From positions 1,061,501-1,125,500 of the forward strand of contig CM076947.1 in assembly GCA_039566865.1 (NCBI GenBank): a DNA stretch of 64,000 nt, given 5' to 3'. Of the stretch, positions 22,085 to 33,540 are shown piece by piece. The notes below the pieces were generated by a model. That model ran no database searches, was not told the origin of the DNA, and was given only the letters and a program-made list of their open reading frames with translations. This DNA is from Aurelia coerulea. Taxonomy: Eukaryota; Cnidaria; Scyphozoa; Semaeostomeae; Ulmaridae. Position 1 is the stretch's first letter. Each line of letters opens with the position of its first letter. A program made the translations under genes and the position numbers.

Positions 22085-25000
22085 CTTGAAAGATTAATAT
22101 ATACCTGGTGAGTCAATAAAAACAATCCCCGTTGGAAAGGCCATGTGGCTCCCTGCATATCAGAACTATGATATCAGCCAATAAATGGTAGACATGTCCA
22201 AATCTACTTTGGAAGATATCTGACTGTTAAAACGACCACTCCGTTCTGAAATTATGAGGGATTTTCTGGAGCAAGCCTCTTCAAGAAACCTTCAAACCGT
22301 GCCCAAAAGCACCACCAAATCTTCATAGTATTTCTGCCTCACATTGGCCATACAGCAATGACTTCTACATGCTTTAGCACGTGCTATCCTCTTGGGAGGA
22401 TGAAATTGCCCATGACATATTCATTCTCCCAAAGGGATAAAACACATGTAAGGAAGTAAGAGCCATTGCTGTGGGGCAGAAAATTATCAATCCATATTAA
22501 ATCAATAAAATTAACTTTATCAATGCATAGATATCCTCATGAAATAAAGGACTGTCAAAAATCCTTCTTCCTGTGAAATAATTAGAACAATAAATCAAAA
22601 CAGCAGATTTCATTTCTTCGATTGTCCCATTTTTCTACAGACAAACATGTAAGAATAAAAGAAATGTCAATAAACACTTACTTTCCACTCAGCATTGTTT
22701 TCACTAGATGCACACTTTGTTATCCTGAGTGGTGAAACAGTGCAAGGGCGCTTTGCTTGTAAATGTGTGAAGCTCTGTGTTTCCAGGCGATCCTCAAACA
22801 TTTCAGGCTCAGGAAGTCTTGCTCTCCGTTTAGATGCATCAGGGGAAGCTTTATGTCCTGCCTTTTTCGGCTTCTGATAGGAGTTATAAGCTGCAGGTCT
22901 AAACTCCGAAAACTTTTTCAAATGCTCTGCCTGGCGGTCTGGGCCCCATCTGTTCCATGTAGTGGGCTCTACAAAAACCTTGTCATAGCCTGGTGCCAAA
23001 TGATACTTTCCCAAGCCTCGTATTGCTCGAACTTCCTCTGTCTGGTACTGAGATACCCAATTCTGCAACACCTCTGAAACAGCTGCCACCTCTTGGGGTA
23101 CCTCTTCTTCCCTCAGAACCTTTTTCTGTAGTTTATGCTTTAGTTCCAGCCCATTTGTATAAAAGCGACCACTTATGCCCAGCTCTTCCCGTGCTTGCAT
23201 AATGAGGCATTCTTGGAACACTACAGAGCGCCTCTTCTTGAACCAGGAAAAGAAGCCTGGTAGAAGGTCATCCCAAATATCTTGCAATGATTCCAATTTT
23301 GTGCTAAAATCTTCACGATCTGCAGAGTCTGCTAGACCTGCCTGGAAGATAACATCATCTTGTGATCCATAAATGTCAGCCATTATTCGTTTTACAGTAT
23401 TCTTGTTTGCACCTAGCTGTTTTAGTTTGAAAGCATCCCGCTCCTGCATATGCTGTGTACACCATAGTTTCTTTGCAGTGGTAAATAGATCAGTTAGACC
23501 ATTTGGGATAGCGACATCCAAATCATGACCAATTTTCTTCAATTCAATTAACGATGGGGTGTTCATCACCAACTCACCAGCAAATCTCCTGTATGTTTCC
23601 CTATTCTTTTTAAAATGCCAAATACTGGGACCAGGAAACTCTGGATGTTTTCCATTTGAATCTAACAATGCTTCATTGGAATATGTAGTGTCAGTCAGCC
23701 ACAGTCCATCTACAATTTCAAATGTTGTATCAACCCGCAAGATGGAATCACCATCAACACAGAATTTTTTCAGATTTTTCATCATGTAAGGAATCTGATT
23801 GAAAGCTATGTAATCAGAAGGAGAGAATATGACCCTGTCTATCATACTGCTAGATTTCACATTGTAAATCAACACTTCAGCCTCACTTAGCTGATTAGAT
23901 TGTGCAGGAAGTGAGCTTTTCAAGCTGTATTTGCGATTATCAATTAACTTTGGATTTGCAATAGTTTCAGCAACTGTTGACGTTGATTCTCTATTTAGGG
24001 AAGAGTAAATCTTTTCTGTTGAATGGCCTTCCTTTAGCAACCTATCAACTTTGACTTTTAAAGAGGGGTCTTTCTTGAAGTATGAAGTACAGCTTGGTTT
24101 CACAGAATTTCCATGTCGAGGCATGATAAAATCATGGCATGCCTTAGTATCATCCCACTTGTAGATAACCAAATAAAACGGTTTGGGTTCTTTCTCCAGT
24201 TTTCTACGCACAGTGATGGTGGTACGGCTGAATGATGGGTTATGCTTACTAACTCTGTAGTGTCGAGTTAGCTCATAGATATCTGCTTCCAACACAAATT
24301 CTGGTTTGTAAACATGTCCGCTTTCACGGCGGTTAAAGTACCAAGTGTTGTTTTCTCCTTTGTGGACAGTTTGGCAGTGAAGACTATTGTACACGTAAAA
24401 TTTCTTGACACTTCCTTTTGAAATGTATGCCCCATTATCATCAGCATGCGAGGAGGAGATTGGGATTTTTCTTGCATCAAGTGTGAAAACTTTGTTTTCC
24501 CTGATAGCTGATGGCTTGCTATTCAAATCCAGGTCTTCAGGATTCTGTAGAAGGAGGTTGAGAACGGTCTCAGCCTTGTCGATTTCATTCGTTGATGAGG
24601 TAGCTGCACTGGTGTTACTTATGTTGTCTGCATTTTCTATAGGAGCCTCTTCAATATATCTGAGTAATGAAAGAAACTGATGAATAATGTTTACAAACAG
24701 AAATATTTACAAACAGAAATGTGTACAAACAGAAAACCTTCAAATAGAAATATTTACAAAATATCTAAAGATTAACACCCTGAAGGCACCATTCAAAGAG
24801 AGTTCATTCAGTGAGCTTTTGAAGAAAAAGTTAGGTGGCACAATGGAATGGCTTCACCAAGTATTCCATAGAGAATATGATATGATGGCTTGTTCTTTCA
24901 CAGCTGGATAATTTTTCTTTTCATAAAGATATGCCCCTAAAAATGAACCTTCTGTAGTAGTACTACCTCACAGTTAGTAAAGATTGGAGGCATATGATAA

Positions 25001-28000
25001 CAGAAGTACTTCAACCCCCTCATCCATACAATTGTCCAATCAGCCACTATTGGATATGGACAATATATAAGTGTAGCAGAGTGTAATGAAGCTGATAATT
25101 TAGATCAGTTAAATTGCGAATCACAAACAGTGTATGTGGTAATCTATTTGCAGATCAAGAGCAAAAGCACTACACAGATAAACAAAGGGACTCTGAAAAA
25201 ACTTGACTGTAAACAATTGACGACAGAGCACAGGAAGGTGCTTGCAGTGACCACATCTTGAATCTTATATATTGCATTCTATGAGATGAAAATACAATTG
25301 TACCAATCCCAGCTACATGGGGCATCATATTGTTGTGGCCAGATGAAGTGGGATGAAGTTTTCTTAGCCTAGGGCAAAACCAAACTCTGATTTAGGCCAC
25401 TTGAAACAATGAGTTGATTCTCATGAGTCCATACTATTTTTCCGTGCCTGGTCCCTCCTATTTCATGTTTTATGTATATTTTGATTAAGTCTAGACACAA
25501 ATTATACAGTATTTGGTCTCTTCTAATTTGAGGAGAATTTTATCTGTTGAATCTCATCTGGTTCAGCATCATTCAGTGGCGTGGCCACGGGGGGGGGGGG
25601 GGGGATGGGGGGCAATTGCCCCCCCCCCACTTTTGTGGAAAGATGGTCCTCGAGATTCCTCTAAAACCGAAGAGAAAATAGCTGGGTATAGGTTGGGTAA
25701 GAATTTTCCGAGAAATTTCAAACCTTTCATTTTAGCACTGGCAAGCATGATATTGGGAGATGCATTCTAAGCCAAAGAAAAGGATTCTTCTTCAAAAATT
25801 TTCCTCGTGCTTTAATTCATAGGATAACTGTCACAAAACGATCAAAGTTTTCTTGTCGCTAAGGCAAGCATTATATTGGGAGATGCATTCTAAGCCAAAG
25901 TAAAGGATCCTTCTTCAAAAATTTTCCTCGTGCTTTAATTCATAGGATAACTGTCACAAAACGATCAAAATTTCCTTGTCGCTAAAGGCAAGCATGATAT
26001 CGGGAGATGCATTCTAAGCCAAAGTAAAGGGCGTGGCCCCAAAATTTTCCTGGGGGCTTCGCCCCCAGACCCCCTCATTCTAAATGCCCCCCCCCACTTA
26101 ATTTACCCTGGCCACGCCACTGGCATCATTGCAAGATACAGTAGATTAGCTAAGCCAACTTGGTTGATAAAGTTTAGTTTCATGCTCATGGATGAGGACT
26201 GGAAGAAGCTCTTATTCTTGAAAATTGAATTAAGCAATAGACCTTTTAGCTATTCTCAAATAGAATCTGAATCGAACAATGTTTTGCTACATTTTGTAGA
26301 ATTTTCGAATGTGCACAAAAATGATAGAAGCACTAACGGCACTCGATCGAACGTCACATATAAAAATGTATAAAAATTACGTTCAATCCAGGCTCTTTTG
26401 GAGAATAGCTAAAAGGTCTATTCAAAAGACAATCAAAGGCAATAAATACTTGAAAATCGAAGACAATGAATACTCATGTGACCCAGTGTTTGCTTAGTCA
26501 GTAAAAATATTACTTAAATAAGGTGAAACTCATGTTTTTGGATAGTATACAGTAGTCCCAGTATAACATACTCAGACATCATACCATCAGTTACAACATA
26601 CCCCCTTTTAGTATCCCCAGGACCCTGAATCCAGATGTTATAATGAGACTATAAATTACGTAGGAACCGAGGGGCACTGGGGCCCACCCAAGATTTTGCA
26701 ATAAACAAAGAAGTGCCCTTTCTATTTTCAGGAAGTGCCCCTTTCGATTAATGAAAAAAGTGCCCTTGAAGTGTCATGCACCCCCCCCCAAGTTTGAGAT
26801 GTTTCCTATGTCTCTGAATTGAACTGTAAAAGGCTTTTAGCCTCAAGAGAATGTATTTATGTTATGTTAATTCAAATTTGTTGAATCATAAAATCCTCTA
26901 CTCACTCCACTTTGACAGGAATATCATTTTCCTCTTCATCTTCATCACTTAACATGGAAAGCTGTTGGAGAAAAAACAGTTTTAAAACCAGTTGAATTCT
27001 TACATAAAATCATTCCATAATCTTGAAAAACCTAAGAATCATCATTCTGGGGGTTATGACTTGTGAATGGAGGTGGATTTGCTGCCAAATTCAGCAAGGC
27101 ATTCCCATGCTTTTAGAAAATCTGCTAAAAAAAGACCCTTTCAAGAGCAACTTTACATCTAAGGCCACTATATATGATTGTTATATGGATTATGGTCATT
27201 ATCATTGACTGATTCCCAGATTGAAAGTTTGTCTTGCACTGGAACATGTTCCCCATGTAATCTTAGTGATCACCATAGCCTATTGTTTTAAAACAAAAGA
27301 CTCCACCCAAATTTGCCGCACAGAAAAAATTTTACAATCTGAATCATACCCTTGGGGGGGGGGAGTACATCCTGGTTTCAAATTTGCAATCTTATCTCTC
27401 ATTCTGGGATTTACCATACACGACTTGTAGATTGACAGGGTCTGCCACCCGGTTTTCAGACAGATACCCTCTTCTAATTACCAAAATTTGCCTTAGTACT
27501 CACTTTTATGATGAACTAGGGTATGGTAGAAAACTGCCCATTTTCTCCTATTTTTGCGAATTTCAGTGAAACCCCACATGTTCAACAAAAATCTGCTGAA
27601 AAAGGACCCTTGTTTAGAGCATTTCATGCCCAAAAGCCCACCCATATGGGCAGCACATACCCTTACCTTGAACATGTTATGTACCCCCCCCCCCTGGGAA
27701 TCATACAGGAAATAAGCGAGAATAAAGTAAAAACATGCTAGAGTTTCTTAATTTTTTGATGATCTGAGTGAGAGTTTGAGTTTCTTACATACATTGTCAT
27801 TACAAGCGGTTTCTTATAACACATACATTTACCAGATTTATTATTTATAGCTTCCAATTTAATGATACAATTTCAAAAAAAATAAATGTAACTTTACAGT
27901 CCAGGCTTCTAGGCTTCATTTTCTGAATAATGTACCCTACCAGAATACCTGACATCATAATACCCGAAAAAGCCCTCTTCTTTTCTAGGCCTATTTATTA

Positions 28001-28107
28001 ACAGACACAAATTTCGTTTACATCAAAATAAGAATTTAACCGTAATATTTGTGTTTGGCTTACATGCGAATAATACTTACATCGATAATTTCTTCTGAGT
28101 TGGCCAT
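21692..28107 (-). CDS. MULE-type transposase-like protein, four exons, ~817 aa
   Basis: Exons on the minus strand: 28081-28107, 26906-26961, 22682-24659 and 21692-22084. Every border is a good GT-AG site and phases 0, 2 and 0 join without a stop. The large exon carries features of Mutator-like DDE transposases: first Asp in RVDTTFEI (about residue 338), second acidic site in GHDLDVAIPNGL (about 407-409), a C-x2-H in LWCTQHMQERD (about 428-431), and the final Glu in YTNGLELKHK (about 533). The last exon has a C-x2-C site (RCEHC, about 732-735) with a Cys/His-containing tail, perhaps zinc binding. The N-terminus is acidic. Four exons and an unbroken frame of this size, amid broken transposons, suggest a recent active copy or a host-domesticated gene. 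Terminal inverted repeats were not found. The gene body (exon 1 to stop) spans 6.4 kb with a hAT-like insertion in intron 2. Confidence 0.75.
22682..24659 (-). CDS. Main catalytic exon of the MULE-like gene
   Basis: The exon begins after the acceptor TTTCATTACTCAG and ends at the donor GAAA/GTAAGT. It encodes residues ~28-687 including the whole DDE-like catalytic region. The frame remains open upstream of the first apparent Met, and the acceptor restores a split Glu codon with exon 2. Near its end it is basic (KKAGHKASPDASKRRARLPE), a possible nuclear localisation signal. Confidence 0.75.
25574..26122. mobile_element. hAT-like non-autonomous element 1, 8-bp duplication
   Basis: The ends are CAGTGGCGTGGCCACG and its counterpart GGCCACGCCACTG. 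The flanks are an exact 8-bp direct repeat GCATCATT (25566-25573 and 26123-26130), the hAT signature. Inside, a ~115-bp unit (GGCAAGCATGATATTGGGAG to the AACGATCAAA segment) is repeated about three times, and the right part has the GGGGCTTCGCCCCCAGACCC hairpin seen in related copies. It sits in intron 2 of the MULE-like gene. Confidence 0.8.
26906..26961 (-). CDS. Exon 2 of the MULE-like gene
   Basis: A 56-nt exon between acceptor TTTTCTCCAACAG and donor GTGAGT, encoding LSMLSDEDEEENDIPVKV plus two bases of a Glu codon. Size and phase fit exons 1 and 3 exactly. Confidence 0.65.
28081..28107 (-). CDS. Exon 1 (start codon) of the MULE-like gene
   Basis: ATG at 28107-28105 opens MANSEEIID and is followed at once by a consensus donor GTAAGT. 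A start of only nine codons is short, but the phase matches exon 2 and the upstream bases (CTTCAAG before ATG) are compatible with initiation. The GGGT-rich decamer minisatellite at 28258-28372 lies about 150 bp upstream, in the presumed promoter or 5' UTR. Confidence 0.6.
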
Positions 28108-28257
28108 CTTGAAGCACCACCACCGCTGCAGGCAAAACCAGGACCGCATGCAAGATCCAAGAGCGGGAGCGGAAAAAAGGCGCGAAGAATGGAAATGGAA
28201 ACGAGGCAACAGACTCGAATTGAGGCTACAAATCAGTTGTTGTTGTTCATCGGACTG

Positions 28258-28372
28258 GGTCATTGTGGGTGGTTGCAGATCATTGTGGGTGGATGTGGGT
28301 CATTGTGGGTCATTGTGGGTGGATGTAGGTCATTGTGGGTCGTTGTGGATGGATGTAGGTCATTCCTCACTT
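28258..28372. repeat. Decamer minisatellite, reverse-strand copy
   Basis: GGGTCATTGT/GGGTGGATGT units repeat about ten times and are followed by CATTCCTCACTTTAGTA and a GGTTTCGGG block. This is the reverse-strand form of the repeat at 17008-17164. The flanking G-rich block has the opposite orientation relative to the repeat in the two copies. Confidence 0.75.
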
Positions 28373-28429
28373 TAGTAAATACCTTCGGGCTTAAGGTTTC
28401 GGGTTCAAGGTTTCAATTTGTAAATACTT

Positions 28430-28492
28430 GGAATTGCTTGGAATTGCTTGGAATTACTTGGAATTACTTGGAATTTGTAATTATTTGGAATT
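28430..28492. repeat. Decamer repeat (CTTGGAATTR)n
   Basis: Six copies of CTTGGAATTG/CTTGGAATTA in tandem. No coding role is seen. Confidence 0.7.
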
Positions 28493-28500
28493 GGCAGCTC

Positions 28501-30730
28501 TAGAAAAGTGACGAATCTACACCAACCTTGTTTTCTAACCATTTAACATCAAGTAATAAACTATAAGAACAAAAAAGAAAATAGTCTTCTTTGCAATCAA
28601 CCGTGAACTGAAACGATAATAATACGGGAGACTTCACTATCGGATCACACTGTGTGTATGCGCCAGAATGATAAATTTAAAATAGACTAGGTCTAGAAAA
28701 GTGACGAATGTACACCCACCTTCTTTTCTCACCATTTAACATCAAGTAATAAACTATAAGAACGAAACAAGAAATAGTCTTCTTTGCAATCGAACGTGAA
28801 CTGAAACGATAATAATACGGGAGACTTAACTATCGGATCACACTGTGTGTATGCGCCAGACAGAAGCGCCGGGAGGGGGGGCAAGGGGGCAGTGGCCCCC
28901 CCCCCAATATTCTCTAGGACCATTTTTCTAATTTGTCTAATTCCGGTGTAAAATTATTGGGGGGGGGGGGGGGTAAGGCCGATGATCTTTGGCAATTATA
29001 ATGTGAGTATCGGTTTGTACAATCTTGCTGTCTTATTGCATTTTCCAACGATCTGTAGGGAACTGACTCGGAATGTTTTTCTGGTCGCGAAGGCCCTAGA
29101 CCCCCGTCCTATGTGCCCTCCGAGCTTGCACATCTCAACAACATAGCTTGTGAAAGATCTAAGTCAAGATCTTTTTCACAAACCAAATGAGGAGAAAGTA
29201 GTTCTGATAGGATGGGAGTAGGGTAAGATTCTTTCGGAGAAATGATGGAAAGTGAATGGTAGAGTCGTTCTAAGCCAATTTATAGGTTGGATTTTTGAAA
29301 AATTTCCGAGACAAACTATCACAGAACTGTCAAAATTTCCATTTTGAGGCCAGGCAAATTGGATTGTTAGAACGGTTTTGGGACAAATTATAGTGTGTTT
29401 GCGCAAAAATTTTCCTGTGGTGGTAATTCATAAAAATACTGTTACCTAATTATGAAAATTTTCAATTGCGCACTGGTAAAGATAGGATGCATTCTAAACC
29501 AAAGAATATCATATTTTTACAAAAATAGTTTCCAGGGGATGCTAATTTAAACAACTGTTACGACATGATCAACAATTCTATTTCACCACCAGGTAGCATG
29601 TGATCGGTAGAAGTGTTCTAAGCCAAAGTAAAGGGCGTGTCCCCAAAAAATTTTCTGGGGGCTTTGCCCCCAGACCCCCTCATACAGTGGCGAATTTGAC
29701 GTTAGTTCCATGAGTTCGAGAACTTAGTCAAGATTTCATAGATAGATTTGTCTCTGAGAATAGAATTACGATAATTATGGAATGAGATCCGCGATGAAAA
29801 TAACAAACGATTTCAAAATCTGTTCAATTGCGCTTATATAAGGGGCTACAAACTAGGCCCCTTATATGTGTCAATAAGGCAAAATGTGGCTGGCCGAAGG
29901 AGAAACATTTGAGGTAAACTTAGGCCTTATGATCATATGAAGGTCCAAAATTGGTTTCGTGGGATGCTTTTCATTTCAAAATTTTATCAGTTATTAATTA
30001 GTTAAGAAAAATTTGACAGCATTTTAAGGCAATCTAAAGGACGTGGCTGCAAAAATTTTCTCGTGGGAGCACCCCCTAGCTTCGCTCACCTTCGATCTCA
30101 TCATGGGAACTCATTAAAATATCCGGCTAGATCCGCCCCTGAATATATACTGAACTTGGAAGCTTCTGCTGGTCCCGATGCCCTCTTTTTCACAAACCAT
30201 ATACTTCAGATTTCTGAATCTGAGAGAACTTGACATCCCTTCGATAATTCCATTACGGAGTGACGTTTTAGATTCGTTGCGGAAATTTTTTGAAATTCGA
30301 AGTTCGTCGTTCAGTCGCCGGTAGGGCGTCATTTTCTAACTGTGGTACCCTACTTGTGTTATTTCAACAGACTCATTTATCTTTATGTCAACCTAAAAAG
30401 GGGCGTTGGCCGCATTTACAGCCAAAGTAGAGGGCGTGGTCCAAGGAAATTTTTCTGGGGCTCCGCCCCAGACCCCGTTGTCTTTCGCCCCCCAATAAAA
30501 AATCCTGGCGGCGCCACTGGCGCCAGAATGATAAATTTAAAATAGACTAGGTCTAGAAAAGTGACGAATGTACACCCACCTTCTTTTCTCACCATTTAAC
30601 ATCAAGTAATAAACTATAAGAACGAAACAAGAAATAGTCTTCTTTGCAATCGAACGTGAACTGAAACGATAATAATACGGGAGACTTCACTATCGGATCA
30701 CACTGGTGTGTATGCACCAGAATGATAATG
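28501..30730. repeat. 192-bp tandem repeat, three copies, split by hAT-like element 2
   Basis: Copies begin TAGAAAAGTGACGAAT at 28501, 28693 and 30553. The first two are spaced 192 bp apart; the third is displaced by the insertion at 28861-30519. The unit contains TAATACGGGAGACTT and TATCGGATCACACTG and has no open frame of interest. Confidence 0.75.
28861..30519. mobile_element. hAT-like non-autonomous element 2, 1659 bp
   Basis: The ends CAGAAGCGCCGGGAGG and CCTGGCGGCGCCACTG are inverted repeats. The flanks are an exact 8-bp duplication GCGCCAGA (28853-28860 and 30520-30527). Blocks of CTAAGCCAAAGTAAAGGGCG and GGGGGCTTTGCCCCCAGACC link it to element 1. No transposase is recognisable. It interrupts the second unit of a 192-bp tandem repeat. 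Confidence 0.8.
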
Positions 30731-31890
30731 ATTTATGATCGAAGAATTTTACAAAAATCAAAGAATTTAAGAAACTATATGACCTTCTCTCAAAATTTAT
30801 TAATTAGTCAAAATAATGGTTATCCAAAAGGATTAGTAGAGCATTCTTTGGTTAATTTAATGGGGAAATGATATTGGTTTTGAGAAGCTGCAGATGAACA
30901 GCTAGCTTTTCCCATACGAAAAAAACTGGGAAATACCAAGGAATTCTTAGATTTTTCTGGGTAATTTTTGGGCAAAATTCCCTAGCTTCCTAGGATAAAA
31001 AGAGGTGGGAAAAAGAGCAAAATTCCTTTGAAAGCAGGGAAATAGTGGAATATATTGGAATTTTTTTGTGAAAATTTCCTAGCTCTTTGTGCACTGATTC
31101 CCAGCTTCCCCAGCTTCATAGGAAACAGAATCCCCAGCTTGAAATTTGTTTTGATGAAAAAGCTAGGGAAACTGGGCAAATCCTAGGAAATGCTAGCTTT
31201 CCCAGTTTTCTCTCCAGCTCTTTTGGTATGGGTTATGTTGTCTTGTTGTAGAAAGGGGTCTGTCTGCCCAAACCAAAATTGTGTTTAACCTTTTTATGGC
31301 TCTACTTTTCAGGCTTCAAACAGACGGACATGCAAAGTGACATTCTCACCTAATGTCCTCTTGGAGATGCATGTTGCTGAAATACATTTCCAGCAAATTC
31401 CAAAGGCACTGTCCGGACTGCAGAGTACGGCAGTTTCCAACGAGATCTCGGGTGTGCAAGAGCAAAATATCGAGTGTGCAAGTGTGCACTTTATTCAACT
31501 GTGCACTTCAAGTGTGCATATTAATTCTGATTTTATATTTGTAAGAAAGTCTAACAAAAAAGATGAGAATAAATGTGAAAATCATTTACAAATTCAAATC
31601 CTTCATTCGGGCAGATGAGTTTTAGGCCTAAAATCGTGAACAATTTGATTCCACGCGACGGAATTTGGTAGGCTTACTACAATGAATACCAGTTGCCATT
31701 GAAAATGTGAGGAAAAAGAAAATTTCGAAGACATGGTTGTGGATAGGCTATTAATTTCGAAGACATGGTTTTGGATAGGCTATTAAAGTATTGAGTCGTG
31801 AAACTAAAAACTTCTTACATTGAAATGCATACTTAAATAGAAGCCAATAGAAGGGTCATTTAAGCTTGATTTATTGAACGGAGATTCATT
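30731..31890. other. Intergenic; decayed inverted-repeat block at 30.9-31.23 kb
   Basis: At 30910 (CCCATACGAAAAAAACTGGG) and 31195-31230 (CCCAGTTTTC ... GTATGGG) there are inverted segments, and AGCTAGGGAAACTGGG-like motifs recur between them. This may be a worn foldback element. I see no supported gene. Confidence 0.4.
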
Positions 31891-31895
31891 TAAAA

Positions 31896-32204
31896 ATGGC
31901 TAAGGATTGTTCAACGAGTTATAATGTAAACATTATCGGAGGAACCATATTTTTTGCATCTCACGACAAGCCTATAAATGTTTCGGTGTTGAAGGAAGGA
32001 ACAACACTATTTCATGAGGAGGTGGTGGATTTGATTCGCGAGAAAGGAGAGAAAACATTTCACTCAAAAGGAGAGAAATCAGTCCAAGAACCACACAGAA
32101 AGAAAGAAAAGTTTCTGATAAAACTGTTTCAACGAAACGTGAACTCAAAGATTCAAACCAAGAAAAGAGAAAGTTTTAAATATGTTTCGAATAACATTCA
32201 GTAA
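31896..32204 (+). CDS. Virus-like cluster ORF 1, 102 aa, basic
   Basis: ATG-initiated frame with an ordinary N-terminal half (NIIGGTIFFASHDKPINVSV) and a very basic C-terminal half rich in Lys. It is the first of a run of plus-strand ORFs with short spacers or overlaps, a layout unlike the spliced host genes in this window. No family is recognised. Its place in the viral-like cluster is inferred from strand, spacing and composition. Confidence 0.4.
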   Translation: MAKDCSTSYNVNIIGGTIFFASHDKPINVSVLKEGTTLFHEEVVDLIREKGEKTFHSKGEKSVQEPHRKKEKFLIKLFQRNVNSKIQTKKRESFKYVSNNIQ

Positions 32205-32349
32205 GTTAAGGAATTCGATTTGGAGACTTAGAACAAAAGCATACGAAAGACACAGAAACGACAGACTTAATGGTAGACGTGATAGGAGATCTCGATTGGT
32301 TAGGTTTTTCAATAAGTTGGTATTGTTTTTAGCAGCTGTTTTATCTTAG
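32182..32349 (+). CDS. Virus-like cluster ORF 2, 55 aa, Arg-rich with hydrophobic tail
   Basis: The ATG overlaps the end of ORF 1 by 23 bp in another frame. The peptide is strongly basic (RNDRLNGRRDRRSRLVRF) and ends in a hydrophobic stretch LVLFLAAVLS. Small Arg-rich or membrane-active proteins are common in adenovirus-like and Maverick-like elements, but no homology is claimed. It could be a chance frame. Confidence 0.35.
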   Translation: MFRITFSKLRNSIWRLRTKAYERHRNDRLNGRRDRRSRLVRFFNKLVLFLAAVLS

Positions 32350-32500
32350 GTATTGCACAAGATGGGTTTGTTTGTTTGTTCCTGTGTTCAAATCCCATGA
32401 GGTATGCTTTAGTTTGCGCGAAACGAAATGCTGCGTAGAATGGTGCTTGTGGATTAAGATTAATCTTTCGGATTGGCGATCGAAAGATTTTGTGTTAAGT

Positions 32501-32656
32501 CAGTGCCGTAGGAAGAAACTCCTGATTGGAGGGGCAATTGTTCTTAAAACAATAGAGAACAATACATCTAATTGACGCTTGTGACGTAACACCATTGTTT
32601 TCAATATTATTGGGGGGGGGCTTGAGCCCCACCTGCCCCCGCTTCCTACGGACCTG
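32501..32656. mobile_element. hAT-like mini-element 4, 156 bp, inside the virus-like cluster
   Basis: The ends CAGTGCCGTAGGAAG and CTTCCTACGGACCTG are inverted. The flanks TGTTAAGT and TGTTCAGT agree at seven of eight positions, consistent with an aged 8-bp target duplication. It contains the GGGGGG...GCCCC segment seen in other copies. It shows that the cluster was already integrated when this element landed. Confidence 0.65.
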
Positions 32657-32698
32657 TGTTCAGTGCTAATCGAGCGAGTGATTCAAGGGAAGTTAATT

Positions 32699-33481
32699 AT
32701 GTCGGAATTTGTAAGTTTTGGAGGACTTGATGATTTTGTAGATTCAGTATTAAGGGATTTGGATGTTAGTGCCAATACGCTTGAAGGATACTATGCAAAT
32801 CAAGATTGGTCAAGGTTTGGTGAAAATACCATAGCGGTGGATAATTTACAAACGATGCAAACGAGCGAACTTCAACGTGAAGAAAAGAACAAAGAGATTG
32901 AGATTGATGATGGTTTGATGAATGAAGACAAAGTCGAAGATTCATATTCTCTGTCGAATGATTCAATATAGGCATCAGAATCCGAAGAAAGTCCACACAG
33001 CCTACAACTCAAACCATGCAATGTTAACGTTATAAGAATGAACAAAGACAAAGTGGTTGAACGCTTACACTCGACTTCTATAAACAAGAACGCTTGCAAA
33101 CTCCTGAGAACCAAGGGAGATTACGTTTGGTGCAACATTAATGATGTTTTCGTCAAACCTGACAACGCTAAACGAGACGAATTAGCAATAGCAGCAGCTG
33201 GATTGTCATCGAAAACAGTTTTCATTTTGCGAATGATAGCGGAGTTAATGATGTACAACGGTCAAGAAATGATAATCGTATGTTTGCCCCCCTCCAGAAT
33301 GGCGAAGGTTGCAGTTTTTAGACTGAGAGAATTGTGCGAAACAGGACGTGTATGTTTGTTGAATGGAGTTGTGGGGGGTGTTTTTAAAGTAAGACCAAGT
33401 ATGTTCGTTATAGCTAGGGGTAAACCACCGAAAAATTGTGTAGTAACTTATACTCGTTTTATATCCAAGTTGAAGTTTTAG
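32699..33481 (+). pseudogene. Virus-like cluster ORF 3, interrupted by one TAG
   Basis: One frame runs from ATG near 32699 (SEFVSFGGLDDFVDSVLRDL) to a stop at 33481, broken only by TAG at 32969-32971. The N-terminal part is acidic and likely helical. The part after 33038 contains a Lys/Cys-rich segment and hydrophobic strands (KTVFILRMIAELMMYNGQ, then MIIVCLPPSRMAKVAV). I do not recognise the fold. A single nonsense change is the simplest reading; readthrough is possible but unproven. Confidence 0.45.
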
Positions 33482-33540
33482 ACGATACGATGATAAATGT
33501 TGATAAATGTTGATGAGTAGTTCATATTTAATTCAGTTGT

